A DNA stretch of 64,000 nt. Origin: DASUAS01 sp963756895 (GTDB lineage Bacteria; Actinomycetota; Acidimicrobiia; IMCC26256; DASPTH01). Under the pieces are notes generated by a model. It did no database searches and was not told where the DNA came from. It worked only from the letters and a program-made list of their open reading frames with translations. The position numbers and the translations under genes are program-made. Positions 28,134 through 37,246 of this stretch are shown here, piece after piece; the first letter of the stretch is position 1, and every line of letters starts with the position of its first letter. The stretch lies in NCBI GenBank assembly GCA_963756895.1, contig CAVWPI010000008.1:186001-250000 (forward strand), given 5' to 3'.

Positions 28134-28964
28134 TGCACGACGTAGCGCTGCGGCACCCAGGTCTGGCTGTCGATCGGCGGACGGGAGTAGGCGCGCTCCT
28201 GGCGGGGCGGGAGCTTCACCCGTTCGTGCGGCACGTCGTGGTGCGGCACCGTCTCGAGGAGATGGCTGATGATGTTGAGGCGCGCCGCCTTCTTGTCGTC
28301 GGCGTCGACGACGTGCCACGGCGCTTCTTTGATGTCGGTGTAGGCGAACATCTCGTCCTTGGCCTCGGCGTAGTCGACCCACCGAGCGCGGGCCTCGAGG
28401 TCCATCGGACTCAGCTTCCAGCGCTTCCCCGGGTTGTTGATCCGCTCGGTGAATCGCCGTTCCTGCTCCTCGTCGCTCAGTGAGAGCCAGTACTTCACGA
28501 GGATGATCCCGGAGCGCACCAGCGCGCGCTCGAGCTGCGGGCACGTGCGGAAGAACTCCGTGCGCTCCTCCTCGGTGCAGAAGCCCATCACGGTCTCGAC
28601 GCCGGCGCGGTTGTACCAACTGCGGTCGAACAGCACGATCTCGCCACCCGCGGGGAGGTGCGGGATGTAGCGCTGGAAGTACCACTGCGTGCGTTCCCGC
28701 TCGGTGGGCGTCCCAGCGCGACCACCCGGCAGTTGCGGGCGTTCAGGCGCTCGATGATGCGCTTGATCGTGCCGCCCTTCCCGGCGGTGTCGCGACCCTC
28801 GAAGATCACCAGCAACTGCATGCCCTCGTGGACGATCCACTCCTGCATGCGGACGAGCTCGGTCTGGAGCCGCGCCAGTTCCTTCTCGTACTCGCCCTTG
28901 GTCAGGACCTTCGGCGCGTCGTTCCCCGCCTTCGTCGTTGGCGTCGCCTTCGCCGACTTCGCAT
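28130..28964 (-). CDS. ppk2: Polyphosphate kinase 2 (PPK2; two frame breaks)
   Basis: A protein of about 278 residues that moves phosphate between polyphosphate and nucleotides. Walker A is FEGRDTAGKGGTIKR, Walker B is VLFDRSWYNRAGVE, and the lid region has PMDLEARARWVDY; these are PPK2 class landmarks. The single-domain size suggests class I (GDP/ADP to GTP/ATP) or class III. One base is missing near 28716 (VVALG then TPTERERTQWYF), and one just after the start, where ATG CGAAG would read ATG GCG AAG and give an Ala/Lys-rich N-terminus. It is convergent with the DUF885 gene and divergent from the isomerase gene 51 bp away. Confidence 0.9.
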
Positions 28965-29015
28965 GGCCGCAGCACGCAACCGCCCGCGACGTTCACACGT
29001 CTAGGGTCGACCCGG

Positions 29016-29813
29016 ATGACGGAGCGCGAGTTGTGGAGCTACACGTTCCGGAGGTCGGACCTCGTCGAGCTGGCGGCGGCCGCCGCCGCGGCCGGCTTCG
29101 ACTGCGTGACGCTGACCACGCGGCTGTTCGACCGGAGCGGGGGCGACACCGCCGACCTGCGGGCGCGCGTCGAGGACCACGGGGTGCGCGTCACGTTCGT
29201 CGACGGACTCGCCACCGCGCTGCCCGGCACCGACCTGCCCCCGGGCGAGGCGACGATCGACGACTGCATCCACATCGCGCACGCCACCGGCGCGGGTGCG
29301 ATCAACGTCGTGCACATGACCGGGCGACCGACGCCGCTCTCGGAGATGGCCGACGCGTTCGGCCGACGCGTGCGAGCGCGCCGAACGCGAGGACCTCCGC
29401 CTCGCCATCGAGTTCCTCCCCGACACCGGCATCCCCGACTTCGCCACCGCCGCCGCCATCGTGCGGGAGGCCGGCCACCCCAAGGGGTCGGTGCTGCGTC
29501 GACACCTGGCACCTCGCTCGCGGCGGCGGCGACTGGAGGACCTCACCGACGACGACGTCGCGCTGATCGGCGGCGTGCAGCTCAGCGACCGCGCGCCCGA
29601 CCAGGACGCCGCAGCCGTACGTCGCCCGCAAGGGCCGCAAGATCCCCGGCGACGGCGCGCTGCCGCTTGCGCGAGCTCACCGCGCGCGTGCGCACCGCGC
29701 ACCCGGAGCTCCCGATCGGGATCGAGGTGCTGAGCGACGAGATCGACGCGCTCGGGCTCGACGCCGGCGCGCGCCGACTGGCGGCGTCGCTCGACGCGCT
29801 GCTGCCGGGCTGA
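29016..29813 (+). CDS. Sugar-phosphate isomerase/epimerase-like TIM-barrel protein (several frame breaks)
   Basis: A protein of about 262 residues of the xylose-isomerase-like TIM-barrel family. Recognisable pieces are ELAAAAAAAGFDCVTLTTRLF, LRLAIEFLPDTGIPDFATAA (the Glu metal ligand), DTWHLARGGGD (the Asp-x-x-His ligand) and ELPIGIEVLSDEID (a second Glu). The frame is lost by an extra G near 29360 and another near 29496, then a missing G near 29537, with more breaks to 29670. The ATG at 29016 lies 8 bp after TAGGGT (29002-29007), so the message may be leaderless. It runs head to head with PPK2 and converges on the dioxygenase gene. Confidence 0.75.
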   Translation: MTERELWSYTFRRSDLVELAAAAAAAGFDCVTLTTRLFDRSGGDTADLRARVEDHGVRVTFVDGLATALPGTDLPPGEATIDDCIHIAHATGAGAINVVHMTGRPTPLSEMADAFGRRVRARRTRGPPPRHRVPPRHRHPRLRHRRRHRAGGRPPQGVGAASTPGTSLAAAATGGPHRRRRRADRRRAAQRPRARPGRRSRTSPARAARSPATARCRLRELTARVRTAHPELPIGIEVLSDEIDALGLDAGARRLAASLDALLPG

Positions 29814-29817
29814 CGGT

Positions 29818-30661
29818 TCAGGCCGCCACGGGCGCGGTGCTGCCCGCGGTCACGCGGGCGAGGCGCCGGTGGTGCGGCGCGAAGTCGAACGGACCCATGT
29901 GCGCGGTGAGGTGCTCGTCCCACATCACGACGTCGGAGTCGGACCAGCGGTGCCGGTAGTGGAACGCCGGGTTGTGGAGGTGCTCGAACAGCATGCGCAG
30001 CACGCCCGGTGCTCTCGCTCCGGCTCAGCTCGTTGATCGCGACCGTGTAGCCCGGGGTTCACGAACAGCAGCGTGCGCCCGGTGACCGGGTGCGCGCACA
30101 CGACGGGGTGGCTGTTGCCCTGGAAGTGCTCGCGGGCCTCGCTCGCTCGGCTCCTCCCCCAGCGTGCGACGCATCTCCCACCAGAACTTGTCGCCGGCGT
30201 CGTGGCGCGCGGTCAGGCCGTCGAGGAACGCCCGCATGCGCGGTGACAAGCGCGTCGTAGGCCGCGCCCGCGTTCGCCCACATCGTGTCGCCGCCGTTGG
30301 GCGGGAGGACCTCGGCGTGCAGCACCGCGAGGTCGGGGATCTCGGTGCTGAACGAGTAGTCGACGTGGAACTGCTGGTCCTCCTGCGGCAGCTTGTCGGC
30401 GTCGTTCTCGACCACCGCGACCGGGTCGGCGGCACCGAAGAGGAACTCCGGCACCGGATGGCCGTGCACGGCGCCGAAGTGCGCGGTGCTCTCCACCTGC
30501 TGCTCGCGGGTGAGGTCCTGGCCCGGGAACACGAGCACGCCGTGCTCGCCCAGCGCGGCGCGGATCGCGCGGCGCGTCGGCAGTCGCCGATCGCCGCGAG
30601 CTGCACGTCGTCGATCGACCGCGCCGATCGAGCTGGTGAGGGGACGGGTCGTCACGGGCAT
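29818..30661 (-). CDS. TauD/TfdA-type Fe(II)/2-oxoglutarate dioxygenase (several frame breaks)
   Basis: An oxygenase of about 280 residues using iron and 2-oxoglutarate. The iron motif His-x-Asp is in QFHVDYSFS, the distal region in DVVMWDEHLTAHMGPFDF, and LGEHGVLVFPGQDLTREQQ is the family's N-terminal landmark. Breaks near 30590, 30555, 30245, 30150, 30055 and 30010 divide it among frames. The start is the ATG at 30661. It is divergent from a TetR regulator only 23 bp away, which is a likely controller. Known relatives hydroxylate taurine, 2,4-D, alkyl sulfates or related small acids; the substrate here is unknown. Confidence 0.78.
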
Positions 30662-30684
30662 GCCCGGTGATTTATCATCGTTCA
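30662..30684. promoter_or_regulatory. Divergent, overlapping promoters of the dioxygenase and TetR genes
   Basis: Only 23 bp separate the two start codons. TATCAT (30673-30678) ends six bases before the TetR ATG, so that message would begin at or near its start codon (leaderless). On the other strand ATGATAAAT offers a matching -10 for the dioxygenase. A repressor bound here would cover both promoters. Confidence 0.5.
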
Positions 30685-31332
30685 ATGACCACGTCAACCA
30701 GCACGCCGCGAGCGGTCAGCCGCGGACCCGGCGGTCGGGGCGCCGGGCTCACCCGGGAGCAGATCATCGAGCAGGCGATCGCGCTCATGGACGCCGAGGG
30801 CACGCACGCCCTGACCCTCCGCCGCCTGGCCCGGGAGCTGGGCGTCGAGGCGCCCGCCCTCTACTGGCACTTCGCCGACAAGGGCGAGCTGTGCCGCGAG
30901 GTGGTGCGCACGGTCGGCGAGCAGCTCGAGACCACGAGCACGACGCGCGGCACCCCGCGCCGCCGGCTCGAGCACCACTTCCACGCGGTGCGCGACCACT
31001 GGCGCGCGCACCCAGGCGTGCTGGAACTGTCACGGCAATTCCCGCCGTCCGCGGCCGGCGCGGTGGCGCGCCACGGGCTCACGCTGGTCGAGGCACTCGG
31101 CGTGGCACCGCGCGACGCGCTCGACTGCTACCGGTCGTTGTCGTGGACGGTGACCGGCTTCGTGATCCTTGAGCAGACGCTCGAGCAGTCGGCCCACCAC
31201 CGACGCACCGGCCCGACCCGTTGGGTGCTCGACCTCGACGACGACTCCCCGCCGTCGACCTTCGACACCGACGACCTGTTCCGCACGACGCTCGGTCTCG
31301 CGCTCGACGGGCTGGAGGTCCGCGCCCGCTGA
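30685..31332 (+). CDS. TetR-family transcriptional regulator
   Basis: A 215-residue regulator. The helix-turn-helix is LTREQIIEQAIALMDAEGTHALTLRRLARELGVEAPALYWHFADKGEL in three parts, with the recognition helix around ALYWHFADKGEL, followed by an all-helical ligand domain. ALYWHF in place of TLYRHF points to the TetR/AcrR class with a TetR-C-like ligand domain. The ATG at 30685 is preferred over one six codons earlier, because a TATCAT -10 element lies directly before it. It is divergent from the TauD-like gene and probably controls it and itself (inference from position). The frame is intact. Confidence 0.92.
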   Translation: MTTSTSTPRAVSRGPGGRGAGLTREQIIEQAIALMDAEGTHALTLRRLARELGVEAPALYWHFADKGELCREVVRTVGEQLETTSTTRGTPRRRLEHHFHAVRDHWRAHPGVLELSRQFPPSAAGAVARHGLTLVEALGVAPRDALDCYRSLSWTVTGFVILEQTLEQSAHHRRTGPTRWVLDLDDDSPPSTFDTDDLFRTTLGLALDGLEVRAR

Positions 31333-31343
31333 GGGACTGCCGG

Positions 31344-31538
31344 TTAGATGACCGCCGGCTCGATGGTGCTGACGGTCTCGCGCAGCGCGTCGTCGATCCA
31401 CGCGTCATGACGGCCATAAGCCGCCTCTTGCGCGCTCGTCGCCGCCACCAGCGCACGCCGCGCCAACATGCGCAGCTCGTCGGCTTCGTCCCGCGTGTCC
31501 CGGAACTCCAGGATCAGGTCGTGTTCGAAGTCGCTCAT
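31344..31538 (-). CDS. Small acidic hypothetical protein
   Basis: A 64-residue protein with no family I recognise. It is predicted mainly helical and acidic (EFRDTRDEADELRMLARRALVAATSAQEAAYG), without membrane segment or cysteines. Codon use is as GC3-rich as its neighbours, and the start ATG at 31538 has room for a ribosome site. It converges on the TetR gene with an 11-bp gap and is divergent from the ferritin-like gene. I consider it a real but short gene. Confidence 0.55.
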   Translation of the reverse strand: MSDFEHDLILEFRDTRDEADELRMLARRALVAATSAQEAAYGRHDAWIDDALRETVSTIEPAVI

Positions 31539-31621
31539 GACCGGTGGCGTACCCGTTCCGTGGAGACGTGATACCTGATGCGTGACGGTTGTCGCAGTCG
31601 ACGGCGGGGTACCCGGACGGG

Positions 31622-32038
31622 ATGGACCACGATGACCTGATCAAACTGCTCAACCAGGACCTCGAGACGGAGTTCCAGTCGATCGTGCAGTACGTGCAGC
31701 ACGTCGCCACCATCAGCGGCGCCGAGTACACGAGCACCGTCGACGAGCTCAAGATCCATCTCACCCAGGAGCTCGCGCACGCGACCGCGCTGGCCGAGCA
31801 GATCAGCTTCCTCGGTGGCGAACCGAGCACCCAGGTGCCGGACATCACGCACCGCCCCCGACTCGCGCGGTGCGCTCGAAGCCGACCTCGCCCTCGAGAC
31901 GCGCAACTCGAGCACTACCGCGAACGCGTGCAGCAGGCGAACGAGGCGGGACTCGCCGACGTGGCCGAAGCGCTGCGCCCGTTGCTCACCGAGACCCAGG
32001 AGCACGTCCGCGACCTCTCCACCGCGCTCGGCCTCTGA
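31622..32038 (+). CDS. Ferritin-like diiron protein (bacterioferritin-type; two compensating frame breaks)
   Basis: A 138-residue four-helix protein. LLNQDLETEFQSIVQYVQH carries the first Glu ligands, ELAHATALAEQISFLGGEP the Glu-x2-His pair, and LEHYRERVQQANEAG plus LTETQEHVRDL the second half of a diiron site. Between about 31853 and 31903 the long frame reads Arg-rich (RPRLARCARSRPRPR); the next frame there gives PDSRGALEADLALETRN, so one loss and one gain cancel. The ATG at 31622 is used because GGACGGG stands just upstream. Iron storage or protective oxidation is likely; size is shorter than full bacterioferritin. Confidence 0.8.
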   Translation: MDHDDLIKLLNQDLETEFQSIVQYVQHVATISGAEYTSTVDELKIHLTQELAHATALAEQISFLGGEPSTQVPDITHRPRLARCARSRPRPRDAQLEHYRERVQQANEAGLADVAEALRPLLTETQEHVRDLSTALGL

Positions 32039-32071
32039 CCTTCCCCGCACCCGCGGCCCCACTCCCGTTCC

Positions 32072-32110
32072 TGCGTCAACGTTGCGGAACTCTTCCGTCA
32101 CTTTGACGCA
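32072..32110. terminator. Two-tier palindrome C between convergent genes
   Basis: Outer arms TGCGTCAA (32072-32079) and TTGACGCA (32103-32110) enclose 23 nt, in which CGGAA (32085-32089) pairs with TTCCG (32093-32097) around CTC. It lies 33 bp after the ferritin-like stop and 19 bp after the oligoendopeptidase stop on the other strand, as expected for a shared terminator. It matches palindrome G in outer arms, interior length and the core GCGGAA. Confidence 0.7.
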
Positions 32111-32129
32111 TGGTCAGTGGGAGGGATGG

Positions 32130-33950
32130 TCAGAGGCGGCCGGTGTCCTTGGCGGCGGCTTCGGCGGCTTCGAGCTGCTCGGCGACGATCTCGAGGCCGC
32201 CGCTCCAGAACCCGGGATCGGCGAGGTCGAGGCCGACGATCCGGCCCAGCTCCTCCGGTGACCGCGACCCACCGGCCGCGAGCAGCTCGAGGTACTGCGG
32301 CACGAACTCGTCGCCCCGCTCCTCGTACGGCGCGGTACACCGAGAGCGCGAGCAGCTGCCCGTACGCGTACGCGTAGACGTACCCGGGCGTGCCCATGAA
32401 GTGCGGGATGTACGACCACCACGTGCGGTAGCCCTCGGTGATCTCGACCGCGTCGCCGAGCATCGGCACCTGCGTGTCGGTCCAGGCCTCGTTGAACTGC
32501 TCGACCGACAGCTCGCCCGCGTCGCGCCGCTGCGTGTGCACGCGGTCCTCGAAGCGGTTCATCGCGACCTGGCGGAACACGGTGGCGATCTGGCCCTCGA
32601 GGCTCTCGGCCAGCAGCGCCAGGCGCGCCGCGGGATCGTCGGTGGCGTCGAGCAGGCGCCCGAAGGTGACGGTCTCGCCGAACACCGACGCGGTCTCGGC
32701 CAGCGTGAGCGGCGTGGTCTGGTGGAAGATGCCCTGCTCGCGCGCGAGGTACGCGTGCAGCCCGTGGCCCATCTCGTGGGCGAGGGTGAGCACGTCGCGG
32801 CGCCGCGCGGTCCAGTTGAGCAGCAGGTACGGGTGCTGGCTCGGCACCGTGTACGCGCAGAACGCGCCGGGGCGCTTGCCCGGGCCGCATCGGCGCGTCG
32901 ATCCACGACTCGGCGAAGAACCGCTCGGCGGCGGACGCCAGGTCGGGCGAGAACGACGCGTACGCGTCGAGCACGAGGTCGCGGGCTTCGTCCCAGCCGA
33001 ACTCCTCGTCGGAGCTGGCCACCGACGCCATGCGGTCGTAGTCGGCGATGCGGTCGAGACCGAGCAGCTGCGCCTTCAGCGAGTACCAGCGCTGCGGGAT
33101 GTCGTAGCGCGACTGCACCGCGTCGACCAGCGCCTGCACCGACTCGTCGCTCGCCTCGTTGGCGAGGTTGCGGCTGGCGATCCACGACGGGTAGCTGCGC
33201 AGGCGGTCGTCGATCGACTTGTCGACGAGCAGGGTGTTGAACACGAACGCGCGCGTGCGCAGCCCGGGCTCGAGGCCCACGGTGACCGCCTCGGCCGCGG
33301 TGCGGCGCACGTCGCGCTCGGGCGACATGAGCTGCGAGAGACCCTGCTCGAGGCTCACGTGCCGTGCCGTCGCCGTCGATAGGATGGTGACGGTGATCGC
33401 CGAGGTGAGCTCGGAGAACAGGCGCACCCAGGCGCTGTTCGCGGTGAGCGACTTGTCGGAGAGGATGCGCTCCTCCGGCTCGCTCAGCAGGTGCGGGCGG
33501 TAGCGGCGGGCCGACGCGAGGTAGTGGCGGCAGAACGCGAGCCGCTCGTCGGCGAGCAGCGCGTCGGCGTGTTCGTCGGGGACCGCGGCCCACTCGAGCT
33601 CGACGAAGATGAGCTCGTTGTTGATCGCGGTGCCGCGCTCCTCGGCGCGCGCCATGAGCGCGCCGGTCGCCGGGTCGGCGGTGTCGACCGCGAACTTCAG
33701 GCCCGCGTACGAACCGGCGCGGCCGCCGAGCTCGCCGATCGCCGCGAGCTCGTGCATGAGCTCGGCCAGGCCCTCGGCGTCGAGCTCGGCGATGCGACCG
33801 CGGTAGGACGCCAGCGCGTGCGCCGCGGGCCTCGGCGTCGTCGAGGAGGGCGTCGACGCCCTCGGCCCCGCGCCCGTCGACCAGCGGCTCGAGGTCCCAG
33901 GCGACGTCGGCGGCGGTGCGGTCTGCGTCGGTGAGCGGAGCAGCAGTCAT
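32130..33950 (-). CDS. pepF: Oligoendopeptidase F (M3 family; three frame breaks)
   Basis: A cytoplasmic zinc oligopeptidase of about 605 residues. The HExxH is in TLAHEMGHGLHAYLA, the third ligand follows in LAETASVFGETVTF, and GTPGYVYAYAYGQLLALSVY is typical of the C-terminal third. Breaks fall near 33823 (one extra G; then ALASYRGRIAELDAEG), 32886 (then PGAFCAYTVPSQHPYLLLNW) and 32334 (then EFVPQYLELLAAGGSRSPEE), after which it ends AAKDTGRL at the TGA at 32130-32132. The ATG at 33950 overlaps the HelD stop (ATGA). It cuts short peptides released by other proteases. Confidence 0.9.
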
Positions 33951-36446
33951 GTCCCCACCGTACGGGCCGCGAGGCCGAGCGCCTCCGGCAGCGGCTCGGC
34001 GTGCACGACGACCAGACGGCGGGTGGCCCGGGTGAGCACGACGTAGAGGAGGCGCAGGCCGGATCGGTCGGCCGCGACCAGGCGCGCCGGTTCGACCACG
34101 ATCACGTGGTCGAACTCGAGGCCCTTGGAGTCGAGTCCGGTGAGCACCGCGATCGGCGCGTCGATGGCCTCGACGTCGTCGGCGACCGCGCCCCGGTCGG
34201 CCAGCGCGACGGCCAGCGCCTCGTGCAGCTCGATCGGTGCGATCACCGCGACCGTGCCGCCGCGGGTCGACGACTCGCGCGCCGCCCGCGCCGCCGACTG
34301 GACCAGCTCGGCGGGCGCGACCGCGAGCACCTCGGGGTGGGCGCCGGTGCTGCGGACGGGACGGGCGGGCTCGACCCCGGGCGCCGCCGCCGGCAGCAGC
34401 CGGTTGGCGACGTCCATGATCTCGGCCGGCGTGCGGTAGTTGACCGTGAGCGTCACCCGGTGCGGCGGCACGCGCACCGGCAGGTTGGCGATCACGTCGT
34501 CCCAGCTCGCCAGCGCACCCGGACGACTGGCCTGCCCGAAGTCGCCGACCAGCGTCATCGAGCCCGACGGGCACCGGCGGGCGAGCATGCGCCACTGCAT
34601 GGCGCTGAGGTCCTGCGCCTCGTCGACGAGCACGTGGCCGAACGTGCGCGGCTCGCCGTCGTCGTCGACGGTCGCCGGCGACGCATCGCAGCCGTAGCGG
34701 GCGAGCACGTCGGCGGCGTTGGTGAAGCCGCCCACGCCGAGCGATTCGACGGTGCGCACGCGCGCCTTCGAGCTCGGACTCACGACGCGAGCGTCGCCGC
34801 GCCCGGGGACGGGCCGCGCTCGGCGGACCGAGCAACGACGTCGGCTTCGTCGACCAGCGGGAGGTCGGCGTCGGTCCACGCGACCGCGGCGACGTCGGGG
34901 CCCCGCTCGCGGAACAGCAGGGCCTGCTCGTCGTCGGTGAGCACGCCCTCGGAGGCGGAACGGATGAGCGCCGGGAACCCGAACAGGTCGTGCACCAGCT
35001 CGGTGCCGCTCAGGACCGGCCACATGCGGTCGAGCGCGGCACGGACGTCGGGCAGGCGACGCACGCGGGTCGACAGCTCGTCCTCCCACTCGGGCGGGGC
35101 GGCCTCACCGCGCGCGAGCGCGGCGGCGGTGGTGGGATCCGCGACCGTGGCCGCCGACCGGTCGGCGGTGAGCTCGAGCTGCTGCACGTCGGCGTCGAGG
35201 CGGGCGCGGTCGGCGCGGTACGCGCGCGCACCAGCGCGCGCCGGTACTCGCGCTGGAAGTGGTCGAACACGAGGCCGGCGACGTAGGGCCGCCGCTCGTT
35301 GTGCGTCCCCCGCCGCGCGTGCGCCCGCTCGATGATGCGGGCCGAGTCGCGCCGACGCAGCCGCAGCACGTAGCCGTCGAGGCTGACGACGACGTCGCGC
35401 GGCATCGGTCGCTCGCGATCGCCGATCGCGGCCGCGATCACCTTCGCCATGCGCACGTCGCCCTTGACCGCGGCCGCGGCGTCGGGCTCGGTGCCGCGCA
35501 CCTTCAGGCGCGGCTTGAGCGCGGCGGGCGTGGCGAGGCTCACTTCGTCCTCGCCGAGCGACGGCAGCACCTCGTCGATGTAGCGCAGGAAGATCGGGCT
35601 CGGGCCGACGAGCAGCACACCCTGCGACGCGAGCCGCTTGCGGTGCGTGTAGAGCAGGTACGCGGCGCGGTGCAGCGCGACCGCGGTCTTGCCGGTGCCG
35701 GGGCCGCCGGCGACGACCAGGATGCCGGCGAGATCGGCGCGGATGGCTTCGTCCTGCTCGGCCTGGATGGTGGCGACGATGTCGCGCATCCGGCCGGTGC
35801 GCTCCTGGTCGAGCGCGGCGAGCAGCGCGCCCTCCCCCACCACCGTGAAGCCCGACGCCTCGGCGGCGTCGGCGTCGAAGACCTCGTCGTCGATCCCGAG
35901 GAGACGCCGACCCTGGGTCTGGAAGTGGCGACGGCGGGCGACCCCCATCGGCTCGACCGCGGTGGCCCGGTAGAAGGGCTCGGCGACGGGGGCGCGCCAG
36001 TCGATGACCAGCGGCGTGAGGTCGTCGTCGGTGACCGAGATGCGGCCGATGTAGAAGGGCTCGGCGTCGGCGGAGCCTGCCGGCACATCGGTCTCGGGGG
36101 CGTCGGTCGGCAGGTCGGACGGCAGGAGGTCGAGGCGGCCGAAGCAGAGGGGGGTGTCGCCGATGTCGAGGCTGGCCAGGCGGCGGCGGGTGTAGGCCTC
36201 GGCCGCTTCGCGCTCGAGGCGGGCCTGGTGGGTGCCGCCCCGGGTGACCTCCGTGTAGCCCTCGGCGACCCGCTCGGCCGCCCGCCGCATGACGTCGAGC
36301 CGGGCGTAGGCGGTGTCGAGGTGGCGCTGCTCCGCGGCCAGCTCGGAATCGGGGAATTCCGGCTCCTGCTGCGGGCGGCGCGGTTCGGGGTGGAGGTCGG
36401 GACCGTCGGCCTGGGCCGCCGGACCCGTAGCCACGGGGTCGGTCAA
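33947..36446 (-). CDS. helD: HelD/HelR-type superfamily-1 helicase-like RNA-polymerase factor (two frame breaks)
   Basis: A protein of about 833 residues related to UvrD helicases but typical of HelD, which pulls stalled RNA polymerase off DNA and, in some actinobacteria (HelR), protects against rifampicin. Walker A is VVAGGPGTGKTAVALHRAAY, the Walker B/DEAQ motif is HVLVDEAQDLSAMQW, and further SF1 motifs are LVGDFGQASRPGA, TLTVNYRTPAEIM and YVVLTRATRRLVVVH. Frame breaks sit near 35222 (two extra bases in a CG run, or one lost) and near 34785. The TTG at 36446 is proposed as start: GGAG stands nine bases before it, and a TAAACT -10 lies inside the longer open frame. It overlaps pepF by 4 bp. 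Confidence 0.87.
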
Positions 36447-36477
36447 CAGACGATGCTCCGGATTCAGGGAACTGGTC

Positions 36478-36483
36478 AGTTTA
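36478..36483 (-). promoter_or_regulatory. Probable -10 element of the helD gene
   Basis: TAAACT on the minus strand, the most AT-rich hexamer in the 117-bp gap before helD. It lies about 32 bp upstream of the proposed TTG start (36446) but inside the longest open frame (to 36533), which argues that the long start is not used. A -35 element is not obvious. Confidence 0.45.
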
Positions 36484-36563
36484 CGCGATCCGCGAGCGCA
36501 CTGGTACTGGCACGTCGCAGACGAAACGCCCACACGCTCGGGCGAGCGATCGGGATGGGACGG

Positions 36564-37151
36564 TCAGAGCTGCTGCGGGCGGGTGACCTGGGACTCGTCG
36601 AGCAGCACGACTCGCTCGCCGAGGCGCAGGCCCGCGCCGTCGTGCTCCAGCCAGAGGCCACCGAGGTTCGGGATGAGGCCCTCGGCGTCGCCGCCGAGGT
36701 GGCGCTCGACGACGCGCACGACCCCGCCGTGCGTGATCACGAGGACGTCGCCGTCGTGCATCGCCGCGATCGCCTCCAGCGCCGCGAGCACCCGGTCGAG
36801 CACGGAGTCGTCGGGCTCGTAGCCCGCGGGTCGCCGGCCGGTCTCGAGGTAGCCGGGCCAGCCTTCGTCGATCTCGGCGCGGGTGCGGCCCTCCCACTCC
36901 CCCGCGCTGCGCTCACGCAGGCGCGGCTCGACGGCCACGTCGGCGCCGAGCTGCCCGGCGACCAGCTCCGCGGTGTGATGGGCGCGGACGAGATCGGAGG
37001 CGTAGATCGCGTCGACCATGCCCAGGGCGCGCGCGGCGGCGACGGCCTGCTCCGCGCCGAGCTCGCTGAGCGGCGGATCGGCCTGGCCCTGCCAGCGTCC
37101 GTCGGCGTTCCACTCCGACTGCCCGTGCCGGACGAGCAGGATGCGGGCCAT
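36564..37151 (-). CDS. Histidine phosphatase (phosphoglycerate-mutase-like)
   Basis: A 195-residue enzyme of the cofactor-dependent phosphoglycerate mutase superfamily. The catalytic RHG is in ILLVRHGQSEWNADGRWQG, the second His in VLVITHGGVVRVVERHL, and the acid in RLRERSAGEWEGRTRAEI. Family members at this size include broad phosphatases, alpha-ribazole phosphatases and glucosyl-3-phosphoglycerate phosphatase; the substrate is not decided by the sequence. The ATG at 37151 is the last Met before the first strand. It reads in the same direction as helD, 117 bp upstream of it, and is divergent from the alcohol dehydrogenase. Confidence 0.92.
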   Translation of the reverse strand: MARILLVRHGQSEWNADGRWQGQADPPLSELGAEQAVAAARALGMVDAIYASDLVRAHHTAELVAGQLGADVAVEPRLRERSAGEWEGRTRAEIDEGWPGYLETGRRPAGYEPDDSVLDRVLAALEAIAAMHDGDVLVITHGGVVRVVERHLGGDAEGLIPNLGGLWLEHDGAGLRLGERVVLLDESQVTRPQQL

Positions 37152-37207
37152 CGCCGGAACGTAGCGCGTCGGGGTCCGCGGTAGCTTCGACCGCACACGC
37201 ACGCCAA

Positions 37208-37231
37208 CCGCTCCGAACGCCGCTCCGAACG
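37208..37231 (+). repeat. Perfect 12-bp tandem repeat in the leader of the alcohol dehydrogenase gene
   Basis: CCGCTCCGAACG is repeated exactly twice, back to back, ending 15 bp before the ATG and just before the AAGGGGA ribosome site. Such a direct repeat could be a regulator-binding site; nothing else in the window repeats it. Confidence 0.6.
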
Positions 37232-37246
37232 AACAAGGGGAACGTC

